A DNA stretch of 64,000 nucleotides from Acetobacterium woodii DSM 1030 (GTDB taxonomy: Bacteria; Bacillota; Clostridia; Eubacteriales; Eubacteriaceae): positions 1,364,001 through 1,428,000 of the forward strand of contig NC_016894.1 of NCBI RefSeq assembly GCF_000247605.1, in the 5' to 3' direction. The notes beneath the pieces are model-generated. The model saw only the letters and a list, made by a program, of their open reading frames with translations, was not told the origin of the DNA and made no database searches. Made by a program: the position numbers and the translations under genes. Of this stretch, positions 7,055 to 15,347 are shown piece after piece. The stretch's first letter is position 1. Every line of letters begins with the position of its first letter.

Positions 7055-9348
7055 TGGATCCAAAAGATTACAAATATATTGGAAAAAACGTCCAACGTAA
7101 AGATGCGAAAGATATTGTCACAGGTAAAGCTGTATTTTTAGATGATTTTACATTACCTAAAATGATTTTCGGACGATCATTAAAAAGTCCGTATCCTCAT
7201 GCATTCATTAAAGAAATTGATGTGGAAGAGGCCCGGAATTTAAAGGGTGTTCATGCGGTGTTGACCTATAAAGACGTCAGTCAGGATTATAAAATGGGCT
7301 GGCCGCCACAAAAACCGATTCTAAGTCAAAAGATGTTATATGTCGGGGATACCGTCGCTCTGGTTGCGGCAGAAACAATTGAAATTGCAAACGAAGCTAT
7401 TGACTTAATCAAGGTAGAGTATGAAATTCTTCCGTTTGTACTGGATGGTCTGGAAGCTTTAAAGGATGGAGCACCGCAATTATATGAAGAGTTTGATCAC
7501 AATATTGTGACACCAGGTTATCCACCTTTTCAAAAAGATGGAGCTTTCTGGCATTTGGAAATAGGGGATCTGGAACAAGGCTTTAATGAGTGTGCATTTA
7601 TTGCAGAAGACACGGTTTCTTTTGATAAAAAACCTGCTCCGCTTGCACCAGAACCCCCAGGCGCCATTGCCAGATATGATGGTGACGAGAATTATACAGT
7701 TTGGGCGACATCACAAAGTGGCTACATCTTAAAAATAATAAACTCCTCAGTTATCCCGAATTCTGATTTAACGGTCAAAACATTTAACGTTGGGGGAAGC
7801 TATGGGAATAAACAAAGTCTGACGGTGCCGGTTATGTCGGCAGTGTTATTATCAAAAGTAACGGATCGGCCGGTCCGGTTTTTCCAAACAAAAGTTGAAC
7901 AAATGACAGCTTATGAAACACGTCTAGGGAGTCAGGTAAAAGCCAAAATAGGAATGGATAAAGATGGGATTGTTCGGGCTGTTAAAGCTGACTGGACAGT
8001 TGATACCGGGGCATTCTGTAATGCGACTCAAGGTCAGGTCGGGGTCGGCATTGGTGAGGCTCAACTGGTTATGGCAAAATGTAAAAACTGGGATCTGGAT
8101 ACGAATATTGTCGTTACAAATAAACAACCAGCCGGGATTGTTCGTGGATACGGCGGACAGGAACTAAACAGTTGTTTATCCTTACTAATTGGCCGAACGA
8201 TGAAGGCCGGAAATTTTGACCCGGTTGAGGTATACAAGAAAAATTACGTTTCTGACGGTGACGAATACTTCTGGCGTGACGGACGTAAATGGAAAGCCCA
8301 TTCCATCGACTATACCGAAGCTATCGAAATCTCAGCGGAAAAATTCAAATGGACAGAAAAATGGAAAGGCTGGGGGACACCAACCTGGACATCAGAAGAT
8401 GGCAATATTGTCCGCGGAGTCGGCTGTGGGATCATTGGAAATGCCGATGTCGGAGAGGATAATACCGAAGCCTATGTTCGGGTATCACCTGATTTATTCG
8501 GTTCAAAAGCGCATGTGATCATGCAAACAAATATAACGGAGTCTGGCATGGGGCAACGGAGTAATTTAGCTAAAATGGTCGCTGAAGTCATGAATGTCCC
8601 TTATGAACAAGTTCAGATTACAGATCCCGATACGATGCAAAATCCAACCGGATTTGGTCTTTGTGGTTCCCGGGGTACCATCACCTACGGACGGGCCGTG
8701 AGTAATGCGGCAGTAGATGCCAGAAGACAGTTGTTTGAACTGGCAGAACCTTATTTAGAAGTTCCGCCGGAAGCGATGCAATTAGAAAACTATGGGGTCG
8801 TTACTAAATCAAGACCAGGAAAGTTTGTTTCATGGAAACAATTAATTCCACCGGATTTAACCATCACCGGTTATGGAAAGCACACCGAAAACTTTTCAAC
8901 ACCTAATTTTTTCATGGTATTCCTAGAGGTTGAAGTCAACAAACAAACCGGTCAGGTAAAAGTGGTTCATATGTTAGGGGGCACAGATGCCGGACAAGTC
9001 ATCGATCCAGCCACCCTAGAAATGCAATGTCATGGGGGAATTGGTTCAGCCAGTCTGGATACTGCCCTATTTGAAGAACATATCATCGATCCTGCTACCG
9101 GACGACCGCTCACCTATAATATGCTTGAATATAAATGGCGAACATTTAATGAATTCCCAACATTTGATACCGTGATGCTGAGTTCTCAATTTGATACTTT
9201 TATGTTTAAGGCACTCGGAGTCGGAGAAATCGCAGGAGCTGCAGCTGCCAGTGCAACCATGCAGGCAATCTCCAATGCGATTGGCGTAGAAGTTGCAGAA
9301 TACCCTGCAACGCCAAATGTAATTTTCAAAGCTTTAGGAAAAATGTAA
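7054..9348 (+). CDS. Molybdenum hydroxylase large (molybdopterin-binding) subunit, xanthine dehydrogenase family
   Basis: 764 aa. Residues ~1-130 form the a/b hammerhead domain; the rest binds the molybdopterin cofactor. Visible cofactor segments are FNVGGSYGNKQ, AGIVRGYGGQELN and the C-terminal GVGEIAGAAAASATMQAI, which has the catalytic Glu of the family. These enzymes insert water-derived oxygen into C-H bonds of purines, N-heterocycles or aldehydes. The sequence alone does not give the substrate; the divergent TetR and downstream MFS carrier suggest an imported small molecule. ATG shares one base with the previous stop; the FAD subunit follows after 12 nt. Confidence 0.94.
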   Translation: MDPKDYKYIGKNVQRKDAKDIVTGKAVFLDDFTLPKMIFGRSLKSPYPHAFIKEIDVEEARNLKGVHAVLTYKDVSQDYKMGWPPQKPILSQKMLYVGDTVALVAAETIEIANEAIDLIKVEYEILPFVLDGLEALKDGAPQLYEEFDHNIVTPGYPPFQKDGAFWHLEIGDLEQGFNECAFIAEDTVSFDKKPAPLAPEPPGAIARYDGDENYTVWATSQSGYILKIINSSVIPNSDLTVKTFNVGGSYGNKQSLTVPVMSAVLLSKVTDRPVRFFQTKVEQMTAYETRLGSQVKAKIGMDKDGIVRAVKADWTVDTGAFCNATQGQVGVGIGEAQLVMAKCKNWDLDTNIVVTNKQPAGIVRGYGGQELNSCLSLLIGRTMKAGNFDPVEVYKKNYVSDGDEYFWRDGRKWKAHSIDYTEAIEISAEKFKWTEKWKGWGTPTWTSEDGNIVRGVGCGIIGNADVGEDNTEAYVRVSPDLFGSKAHVIMQTNITESGMGQRSNLAKMVAEVMNVPYEQVQITDPDTMQNPTGFGLCGSRGTITYGRAVSNAAVDARRQLFELAEPYLEVPPEAMQLENYGVVTKSRPGKFVSWKQLIPPDLTITGYGKHTENFSTPNFFMVFLEVEVNKQTGQVKVVHMLGGTDAGQVIDPATLEMQCHGGIGSASLDTALFEEHIIDPATGRPLTYNMLEYKWRTFNEFPTFDTVMLSSQFDTFMFKALGVGEIAGAAAASATMQAISNAIGVEVAEYPATPNVIFKALGKM

Positions 9349-9360
9349 GGAGGCGGACAG

Positions 9361-11736
9361 ATGAAAAATTTTACACACACAAGAGCAGAAAGTTTTAATC
9401 AGGCCAGTGAATATTTGAAAGAATCCACTAAAAGCGTTGTCATAGCAGGCGGAACGGATTTATTGGGACAACTGAAAGATGATATATTAACATCATATCC
9501 CGAAAGAGTGGTTGATTTAAAAAGTATCCCAAGTGCAGATGAGATTAAAGTCGAAGGAAATACCTTGACCATCGGCGCCTTGACAAAACTAATTGACATT
9601 ATCGAATCCGATATGGTTAAGGAAAAAGCACCAATTTTAGTGGAAGCCGCAAAATCAGTGGCAACCCCATTGATTCGGAATATGGGAACCATTGGCGGCA
9701 ATATCTGTCAGGACGTGAGATGCTGGTTCTATCGTTATCCTCACGAAGCCGGTGGTCGTCTGGTTTGTTCACGAAAAGGCGGCGATACTTGTTACGCTTT
9801 ACAAGGGGATAACCGTTACCACTCAATTTTCGGAGGGATGAAGGCCCATCGTTCTCCATGTACTGGTGAATGTCCTGCAGGTACCGATATACCGGCTTAT
9901 ATGGAGCAAATCAGAAAAGGAAATACTGCCGGAGCGGCTCAGATTATTATGGAAGTCAACCCGATGCCGGCAATTACTAGTCGTGTCTGCGCTCATTTCT
10001 GTCAGGATGGTTGTAACAGGGGCTGTCAGGACGAAGATGTGGCAATCGGAAACGTCGAACGATATGTCGGGGATTATATTCTGGAAAACAGTGATTTATA
10101 TTTTAAAACACCAACGACTCCAACTGGAAAATCTGTAGCCATTGTCGGAGCCGGTCCTTCTGGATTATCAGCAGCCTATTACCTGCGCCGGGCTGGTAAT
10201 GACGTTACCATCTATGAGACCAAAAAAGAAGCAGGTGGAATGCTGATGTACGCCATCCCAGCCTACCGACTGCCAAAGGATATTGTCAGAAAGTTTGTCA
10301 GTACTCTGGAAAAAATGGGAATCAATATTATAACTAATACAACTATTGGTAAAGATATTCAAGTATCGAAAATAGAAGAAAAACATGATAGTGTATTTTA
10401 TGCAACCGGGGCTTGGAAACGACCTGTTATTGGAATTGCAGGAGAAGAACTAACCGAGTTTGGGTTGGACTTTTTAATCCAGGTTAATGAATGGATGAAA
10501 GGTAAGGTTGGTTCTGAGGTGTTGGTAACCGGTGGTGGAAACGTCGCTATGGATGTTGCTATCACGGCTAAGCGTCTGGGTGCTAAAAAAGTGACCATGG
10601 CATGCCTGGAATGTGAAAGCGATATGCCAGCCAGCCGGGAAGAAATTGCCAGAGCCAGAGAAGAAGGCGTCATTATTATGCCTTCCTGGGGCCTCAGTAA
10701 AGTCATCGAAGAAAATGGCGTTGTTAAAGGAATGGAACTTAAACGATGTACTTCCACCAGAAATGAAAAAGGCGCCTTTAGTCCTCAATACGATCTTTGT
10801 GAAACCCAGGTAGTCAAGGCTGAAAACATATTAATGGCAGTGGGGCAGCAGGTTGATTTATCATTCTTGGATGAAAAGTATCAGGTTCAGTTAAACCAGC
10901 GCGGTTTAATCGATGTTTCAGATGAAACACAAATGACCTCACGGAAAGGTGTTTTTGCTGGCGGGGATGCCACAACTGGTCCGGCGACTGTTATTAAAGG
11001 GATAGCAAATGGTCATAAAGCCGCTAATGGTATGAATAAATATCTTGGCGTTGTGGAAGCGCATATTTGTCGCAGTATGATCTCTGAAGATGCAGGATTT
11101 ATCACCTTTGATCCAGAAGGTCTGAAAATAAAAACAGCCGCCAAATTAAAAGAAATTCCAGCGGATGAACGTAGCATTGATAAAGAAGATGCATTTAGTC
11201 TGGCTGTAGATGAAGCGCTAAAAGAAGCTAGTCGTTGTATGAACTGTGGGTGTTATGCTGTAAATCCATCGGATATTTCACCAACCTTGATTGGCTTGGA
11301 TGCCAATATTGTAACGAATTTTCGAACCGTTAAGGCGGCAGATTTCTTCTGTGGTAAATTAAAGGTTGAGGATGCTCTGTTAAAAGGGGAAATAGTTACC
11401 AATATCGAAATCCCAATCATTGAGGGTGCTACCATGCACTATGATAAATTCCGATTACGGGATTCTGTGGATTTTGCAATTGTCAGCTTGTCATCGCTTT
11501 TCAGCCTTGAAAATGGTAAATTATCCGGCGTAAAACTAGTCATGGGTGGGGTTGCGCCAGTGCCAGTGAGAGCCACTAAAGTGGAAGGTTATTTAATCGG
11601 TCAAAAAGTAACCGAAGAAGTCGCTGAAAAAGCTGCTGAATTAGCAGTGGAAAATGCGATTATTATGGAAAAAAATGAATACAAGGTTTTAGAATTAAAA
11701 GCACTGGTTAAAAACGCAGTTTTGAGAATGAAATAG
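9361..11736 (+). CDS. Molybdenum hydroxylase FAD subunit with an inserted GltD-like NAD(P)H oxidoreductase module
   Basis: 791 aa, against about 280-300 aa for a normal CoxM/XdhB subunit. Residues 1-~160 are the front of a FAD_binding_5 domain (AGGTDLLGQLKD; IRNMGTIGGNICQDVR). At residue ~163 it switches to a complete glutamate-synthase small-subunit-like module: CTGEC (C167) and CAHFCQDGCNRGC ligands for [4Fe-4S] clusters, VGAGPSG (~263) for FAD, VTGGGNVAMDVA for NAD(P)H and GVFAGGDATTGPATV. At residue ~628 it returns to the hydroxylase subunit at CYAVNPSDISPTLI and ends in the CO_deh_flav_C domain. The insert should give the hydroxylase its own NAD(P)H and Fe-S path, perhaps for bifurcating or ferredoxin-coupled electron transfer (inference). 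Confidence 0.92.
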   Translation: MKNFTHTRAESFNQASEYLKESTKSVVIAGGTDLLGQLKDDILTSYPERVVDLKSIPSADEIKVEGNTLTIGALTKLIDIIESDMVKEKAPILVEAAKSVATPLIRNMGTIGGNICQDVRCWFYRYPHEAGGRLVCSRKGGDTCYALQGDNRYHSIFGGMKAHRSPCTGECPAGTDIPAYMEQIRKGNTAGAAQIIMEVNPMPAITSRVCAHFCQDGCNRGCQDEDVAIGNVERYVGDYILENSDLYFKTPTTPTGKSVAIVGAGPSGLSAAYYLRRAGNDVTIYETKKEAGGMLMYAIPAYRLPKDIVRKFVSTLEKMGINIITNTTIGKDIQVSKIEEKHDSVFYATGAWKRPVIGIAGEELTEFGLDFLIQVNEWMKGKVGSEVLVTGGGNVAMDVAITAKRLGAKKVTMACLECESDMPASREEIARAREEGVIIMPSWGLSKVIEENGVVKGMELKRCTSTRNEKGAFSPQYDLCETQVVKAENILMAVGQQVDLSFLDEKYQVQLNQRGLIDVSDETQMTSRKGVFAGGDATTGPATVIKGIANGHKAANGMNKYLGVVEAHICRSMISEDAGFITFDPEGLKIKTAAKLKEIPADERSIDKEDAFSLAVDEALKEASRCMNCGCYAVNPSDISPTLIGLDANIVTNFRTVKAADFFCGKLKVEDALLKGEIVTNIEIPIIEGATMHYDKFRLRDSVDFAIVSLSSLFSLENGKLSGVKLVMGGVAPVPVRATKVEGYLIGQKVTEEVAEKAAELAVENAIIMEKNEYKVLELKALVKNAVLRMK

Positions 11737-11789
11737 GTTCATATAGCTCATAAGAGTTAAAAAACTTAATACAATATCGGATTAAAAAG

Positions 11790-11824
11790 GCCGTCTGTTC
11801 AGTATGGTTCAGGCGGCAATTTTA
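11790..11824 (+). terminator. Terminator-like hairpin after the hydroxylase genes
   Basis: GCCGTCTG (11790-11797) pairs with CAGGCGGC (11810-11817), with AATTTT after it. It would partly separate the hydroxylase genes from the DUF2798 gene. Confidence 0.55.
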
Positions 11825-11885
11825 AATAACATTGATTCACTTTTCCAGGGAGTTTAAACGCCCTGGTTTTACGAAAGGGGTAAAA

Positions 11886-12266
11886 ATGATTCATCGAAAA
11901 TATTTCGGTTTAGTTGCAGGATTCTTTTTTTCAGTTATTGTATCCTTGGCATTGGCCTTAATTATGACCTATGTCACAACCGGTGGGATTACCTTAATGC
12001 CGGTTGTGATGACATTTATTGAAGCGTTTGTCATCAGTTATATTGCTGCATTAATTATACCAGTTAACAAAATAGGTGGCGGTTTTGCCGCGCGCTTCAA
12101 AGCAGAACCGGAAACTATGAAATTTAATCTCTTATCCAATATACCTATTACCCTGATCCTTGTTTTGATCCTATCTTTTTCATTAACGGCGCTTAATGTT
12201 GGCTTTATAGCCGCATTTTTAATAGCATGGCTCAGCACCGTACCGGTATCTATGGTTGCGGTTTAA
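11886..12266 (+). CDS. DUF2798 family membrane protein, probably truncated by an in-frame stop
   Basis: 126 aa from the ATG at 11886, after GAAAGGGG. Four hydrophobic segments, with two repeats of a ~60-aa unit, match DUF2798 (unknown function). The TAA at 12264-12266 interrupts the last helix region; the same frame continues without a gap for 20 more codons (VVSVIITPLVGKMTNACMKN) to a TAG at 12327, and this tail looks like the normal end of the family. So this is a recent nonsense mutation, a sequence error or a shortened protein. Confidence 0.75.
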   Translation: MIHRKYFGLVAGFFFSVIVSLALALIMTYVTTGGITLMPVVMTFIEAFVISYIAALIIPVNKIGGGFAARFKAEPETMKFNLLSNIPITLILVLILSFSLTALNVGFIAAFLIAWLSTVPVSMVAV

Positions 12267-12329
12267 GTAGTTTCCGTTATCATTACACCTTTGGTTGGAA
12301 AGATGACCAATGCCTGCATGAAAAATTAG
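12267..12329 (+). pseudogene. Detached C-terminal tail of the DUF2798 gene
   Basis: It continues in the same frame as 11886-12266 after a single TAA codon. The hydrophobic content and the closing TNACMKN are like intact DUF2798 proteins. Confidence 0.5.
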
Positions 12330-12396
12330 GATAGTTAAAAAAATAAAATTAAATAGCACATAAAATCAAAGAGTGGAGTGAAATTTAAAATAGAAG

Positions 12397-12428
12397 AGCC
12401 GTCTGCTTTACGGAGTAGTCGGCTTTTT
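12397..12428 (+). terminator. Rho-independent terminator
   Basis: AGCCGTCTGC (12397-12406) pairs with GTAGTCGGCT (12415-12424), allowing G-U pairs, and is followed directly by TTTTT. Confidence 0.7.
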
Positions 12429-12511
12429 GAAAAGAAGAAATAGAATGTTCGGCCTTTTTTTTAAGAACGAATTATAGTTAGTAACAATTCATTGACAAGG
12501 AGGTCGTAATT

Positions 12512-12694
12512 AATGAAAACAGCCATATTTGGGGCCGGTCAGGGTGGAAACGCCTTGATAAAATAGTCAGCAGTTACGGGGTAAAAAAAGCAGTTGACGA
12601 GTATTTGAATGACCAGAATTTATTTTTGATTCCGATCTGTGATTTTCACGGGACGGCTATTTTAGTGAGCCGTAAAAAAAATTACTCGAAATAG
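12512..12694 (+). pseudogene. Remnant of an unidentified gene with frameshift/internal deletion
   Basis: After an AAGGAGGTCG site an ATG opens MKTAIFGAGQGGNALIK, then a stop. In the next frame a coherent tail reads KIVSSYGVKKAVDEYLNDQ and continues to DFHGTAILVSRK before TAG at 12692. A nucleotide-binding start joined to a foreign end suggests an internal deletion. I do not recognise the family. Confidence 0.4.
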
Positions 12695-12736
12695 TATAGA
12701 CAGGTTTTAACTCAACCGCAAAAGGAGTAATGTTAT

Positions 12737-13954
12737 ATGAACGATTTAAAATTCAAAAGAGGTTTATTGGGTGCAATTACGATCTTTTTTTGGGCTGCTC
12801 AATATATCTATTTGCCCTTTCTGACACCGTATCTTTTATCACTTTCGCTATCAGCTACCGCTGTGGGAATCATACTTGGCGCTTACGGATTTACTCAGAT
12901 GATGCTAAGAATTCCGCTGGGAATTGCTGGAGATATAGTACAAAAATATAAGCTATTTATAATAATTGGGGTTTTTCTTGCGGGCATTTCGTCCATAATA
13001 ATAATGCTTTTTACAAAATCAATCATTATCTTAATCATTGCGAATGGCATTTCCGGGATTGCATCGGCAACATGGGTGTCTTTTACGATTCTTTTTTCCT
13101 CATATTATGATGATTCAGATGGACTAAAGGCCATGGGAAAACTAAACATGTTCCTTAATATGGGCGTTCTATTTGCTTATGTTCTGGGAAGTTTGATGAT
13201 TGAAACACTTGGTTTTAATGCGTTGTTAATCACGCGTTTTGTTTTTGGCGTGGTAGGATGTATCCTTTCATTTTTTATCAAACCAGAAACCACTGTAAAA
13301 AAAACCAATGTCAACTGGCAAAGTCTGGCAAGTGTGATGAGGAACAAGAAACTATTAGTAAGTTCTGGATTATGTGCGGTTGCATTTTTGATTTTATATG
13401 CAACCGTATTTTCTTTTACAACCAGTACATTAAAGGAAATAGGAGCAAATGGCTTTCAAATTGGAGTGATTACTTCTTTATTTAGCATTGGTTCCATTTT
13501 GATTTCTTTTATCGGAACAAATGGTGCCAACAAGCTGGGTTCTAAAAATATGATTTGGATATCATTTTTATTGATTGCAGTTTATTGCGCCGGAATTTCC
13601 GTCTCTTCAAGTGTATGGATTTTTTTTCCACTTCAGTTTTTATGTGGCATTGGCGGAGGGATGTTGGCTTCGACATTAATGGGGATGGTAATCAAAAATG
13701 TTGATATGGAAAGAAAATCAACGGCAATGGGTGTATATCAGTCGATTTATGGCGTTGGTATGACACTGGGCCCCATACTCATGGGATTTTTAGTGCAATA
13801 TACATCAAAATTAAGCTCATTTTTATGTATGACATTAATTTCACTGGCATGTATGGTTTTTACCATTGTAAGCTATCAAAGTGTTTTTGGCGTGGCAGTT
13901 GAGAAAAAATTGGATAAAGAAATCCCGTTGCAGACAACCGAAACAAAAGGTTGA
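12737..13954 (+). CDS. Major facilitator superfamily transporter
   Basis: 405 aa with about 12 hydrophobic helices; ATG after AAAGGAGTAATGTTAT. The loop 2-3 region GAYGFTQMMLRIPLGIAGD and the second-half counterpart are typical of MFS drug or metabolite carriers. It lies between the hydroxylase genes and the MoeA-like gene on the same strand, so it probably moves the hydroxylase substrate or product across the membrane (inference from position). No signal for a particular substrate. Confidence 0.88.
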   Translation: MNDLKFKRGLLGAITIFFWAAQYIYLPFLTPYLLSLSLSATAVGIILGAYGFTQMMLRIPLGIAGDIVQKYKLFIIIGVFLAGISSIIIMLFTKSIIILIIANGISGIASATWVSFTILFSSYYDDSDGLKAMGKLNMFLNMGVLFAYVLGSLMIETLGFNALLITRFVFGVVGCILSFFIKPETTVKKTNVNWQSLASVMRNKKLLVSSGLCAVAFLILYATVFSFTTSTLKEIGANGFQIGVITSLFSIGSILISFIGTNGANKLGSKNMIWISFLLIAVYCAGISVSSSVWIFFPLQFLCGIGGGMLASTLMGMVIKNVDMERKSTAMGVYQSIYGVGMTLGPILMGFLVQYTSKLSSFLCMTLISLACMVFTIVSYQSVFGVAVEKKLDKEIPLQTTETKG

Positions 13955-14040
13955 ATATCGCAGCAATAACATAATGCTAAGCAAGAAAAATGATGAATGC
14001 GGTTTTGAAAATAAAATATTTTTATGATAGGGAGAAAACT

Positions 14041-15066
14041 ATGAGACTAATTGAAACAAACAATGCCGTTGGGCATGTACTCTGTCAGGATATTACCCAG
14101 ATCATCAAGGGGGTGACTAAGGATGCGGTGTTCAGAAAAGGCCATACGGTTAAAGCAGAAGACATACCTGTTTTACTTTCCGTAGGAAAAGAAAATCTTT
14201 ACATCTGGGAAAAAGAAGTAGGGATGCTTCATGAAAACGAAGCGGCTGAAATCTTATATGATATTTGTAAAGGCGAAAACATGAGGCCATCAGAAATCAA
14301 AGAAGGTAAAATTGAACTCATCGCTACCTGCGATGGCGTACTAAAAATTGATAAAGAAAAAATGAACCAGATCAATGCTTTGGGTGAGATGATGATCGCT
14401 AGCCGACACGGCAATTTTCCGGTTAAAGCTGGGGATCTTCTGGCCGGAACCCGGGTAATTCCTTTAGTTATTGAAGAAAGCAAAATGAACCGGGCTAAAG
14501 AAGTGAGTGGAGAAGGCTCGATCTTTCAGATTAGACAATACGTGCATAAAAAAGTGGGAATTGTCACAACCGGCAGTGAAGTCTTCCACGGACGGATTGA
14601 AGATACTTTTACACCGATCATAAAGGAAAAGCTGGCCGAATTTGATGCGGAAATCATCGGGCATCTTATTTCTAACGATAATCATGAAATGATTACTCAG
14701 TCCATTTTGACACTACTAGAACAGGGGGCAGACATGGTCATCTGCACCGGGGGCATGAGCGTAGATCCAGATGACCGAACACCTCTGGCCATCAAAAATA
14801 CCGGAGCAAAAATGATTGCGTATGGGGCACCGGTGCTTCCCGGAGCGATGTTCTCATTGGCCTATTACAAAGGCAACATCCCCATTGTAGGTCTTCCCGG
14901 GTGTGTGATGTATGCCAAACGAACCATCTTTGATCTGATTCTACCCCGGATCATGACTGATGAACGGTTGAGAATAGGAGATTTTACCACCTTGGGCCAA
15001 GGCGGACTCTGTCTTTCCTGTGATGTGTGTATATTCCCGAACTGTGGATTTGGAAAAGGCATCTAG
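14041..15066 (+). CDS. MoeA-like molybdopterin-binding protein
   Basis: 341 aa from the ATG at 14041 after GGGAGAAAACT; an upstream in-frame start (13990) lacks a ribosome binding site. The MoCF-binding domain is recognisable at residues ~180-320: KVGIVTTGSEVFHGRIEDTF, DMVICTGGMSVDPDDRTP and GAPVLPGAMFSLAY. The C-terminus CLSCDVCIFPNCGFGKG has four Cys. Such short MoeA-like proteins go with molybdenum hydroxylases in anaerobes and may insert or modify Mo-cofactor for this enzyme. Its place at the end of the hydroxylase cluster supports that. Confidence 0.88.
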   Translation: MRLIETNNAVGHVLCQDITQIIKGVTKDAVFRKGHTVKAEDIPVLLSVGKENLYIWEKEVGMLHENEAAEILYDICKGENMRPSEIKEGKIELIATCDGVLKIDKEKMNQINALGEMMIASRHGNFPVKAGDLLAGTRVIPLVIEESKMNRAKEVSGEGSIFQIRQYVHKKVGIVTTGSEVFHGRIEDTFTPIIKEKLAEFDAEIIGHLISNDNHEMITQSILTLLEQGADMVICTGGMSVDPDDRTPLAIKNTGAKMIAYGAPVLPGAMFSLAYYKGNIPIVGLPGCVMYAKRTIFDLILPRIMTDERLRIGDFTTLGQGGLCLSCDVCIFPNCGFGKGI

Positions 15067-15080
15067 TAGTATTGAACATA

Positions 15081-15242
15081 ATGAAATTTATCCAGGCAAT
15101 CTGTGAACACTTTGAACTGGGACTTGAAAAAATGAAAAAGTCCAGATTTGTGGTTATTCCAAGTCATGCTTAAGGCTATAAATGGCAAGCAGAAACACTA
15201 AAAAAATATGCCACTGAAAACAAAGAAGCTGATTTTTTCTGA
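15081..15242 (+). pseudogene. Possible gene remnant between the MoeA-like and chemoreceptor genes
   Basis: One frame reads MKFIQAICEHFELGLEKM and continues for a dozen residues to a TAA; the same frame then runs on as GYKWQAETLKKYATENKEAD to TGA at 15240. The composition is protein-like, but no family is recognised and there is no ribosome binding site. Confidence 0.25.
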
Positions 15243-15347
15243 TAAAAAAATCGAAACTCATAAAGGAGGGTGTGTAGAAGGAGAAATTAAAATGAAGGTT
15301 GTAATATTCTTAATTTAGTAAAACAATTAGACTGTTAAAGGAGAACT

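Noticed and set aside
12562-12694. Independent small gene
   Set aside because: No start codon or ribosome site in the frame; better read as the tail of the broken gene that starts at 12512.
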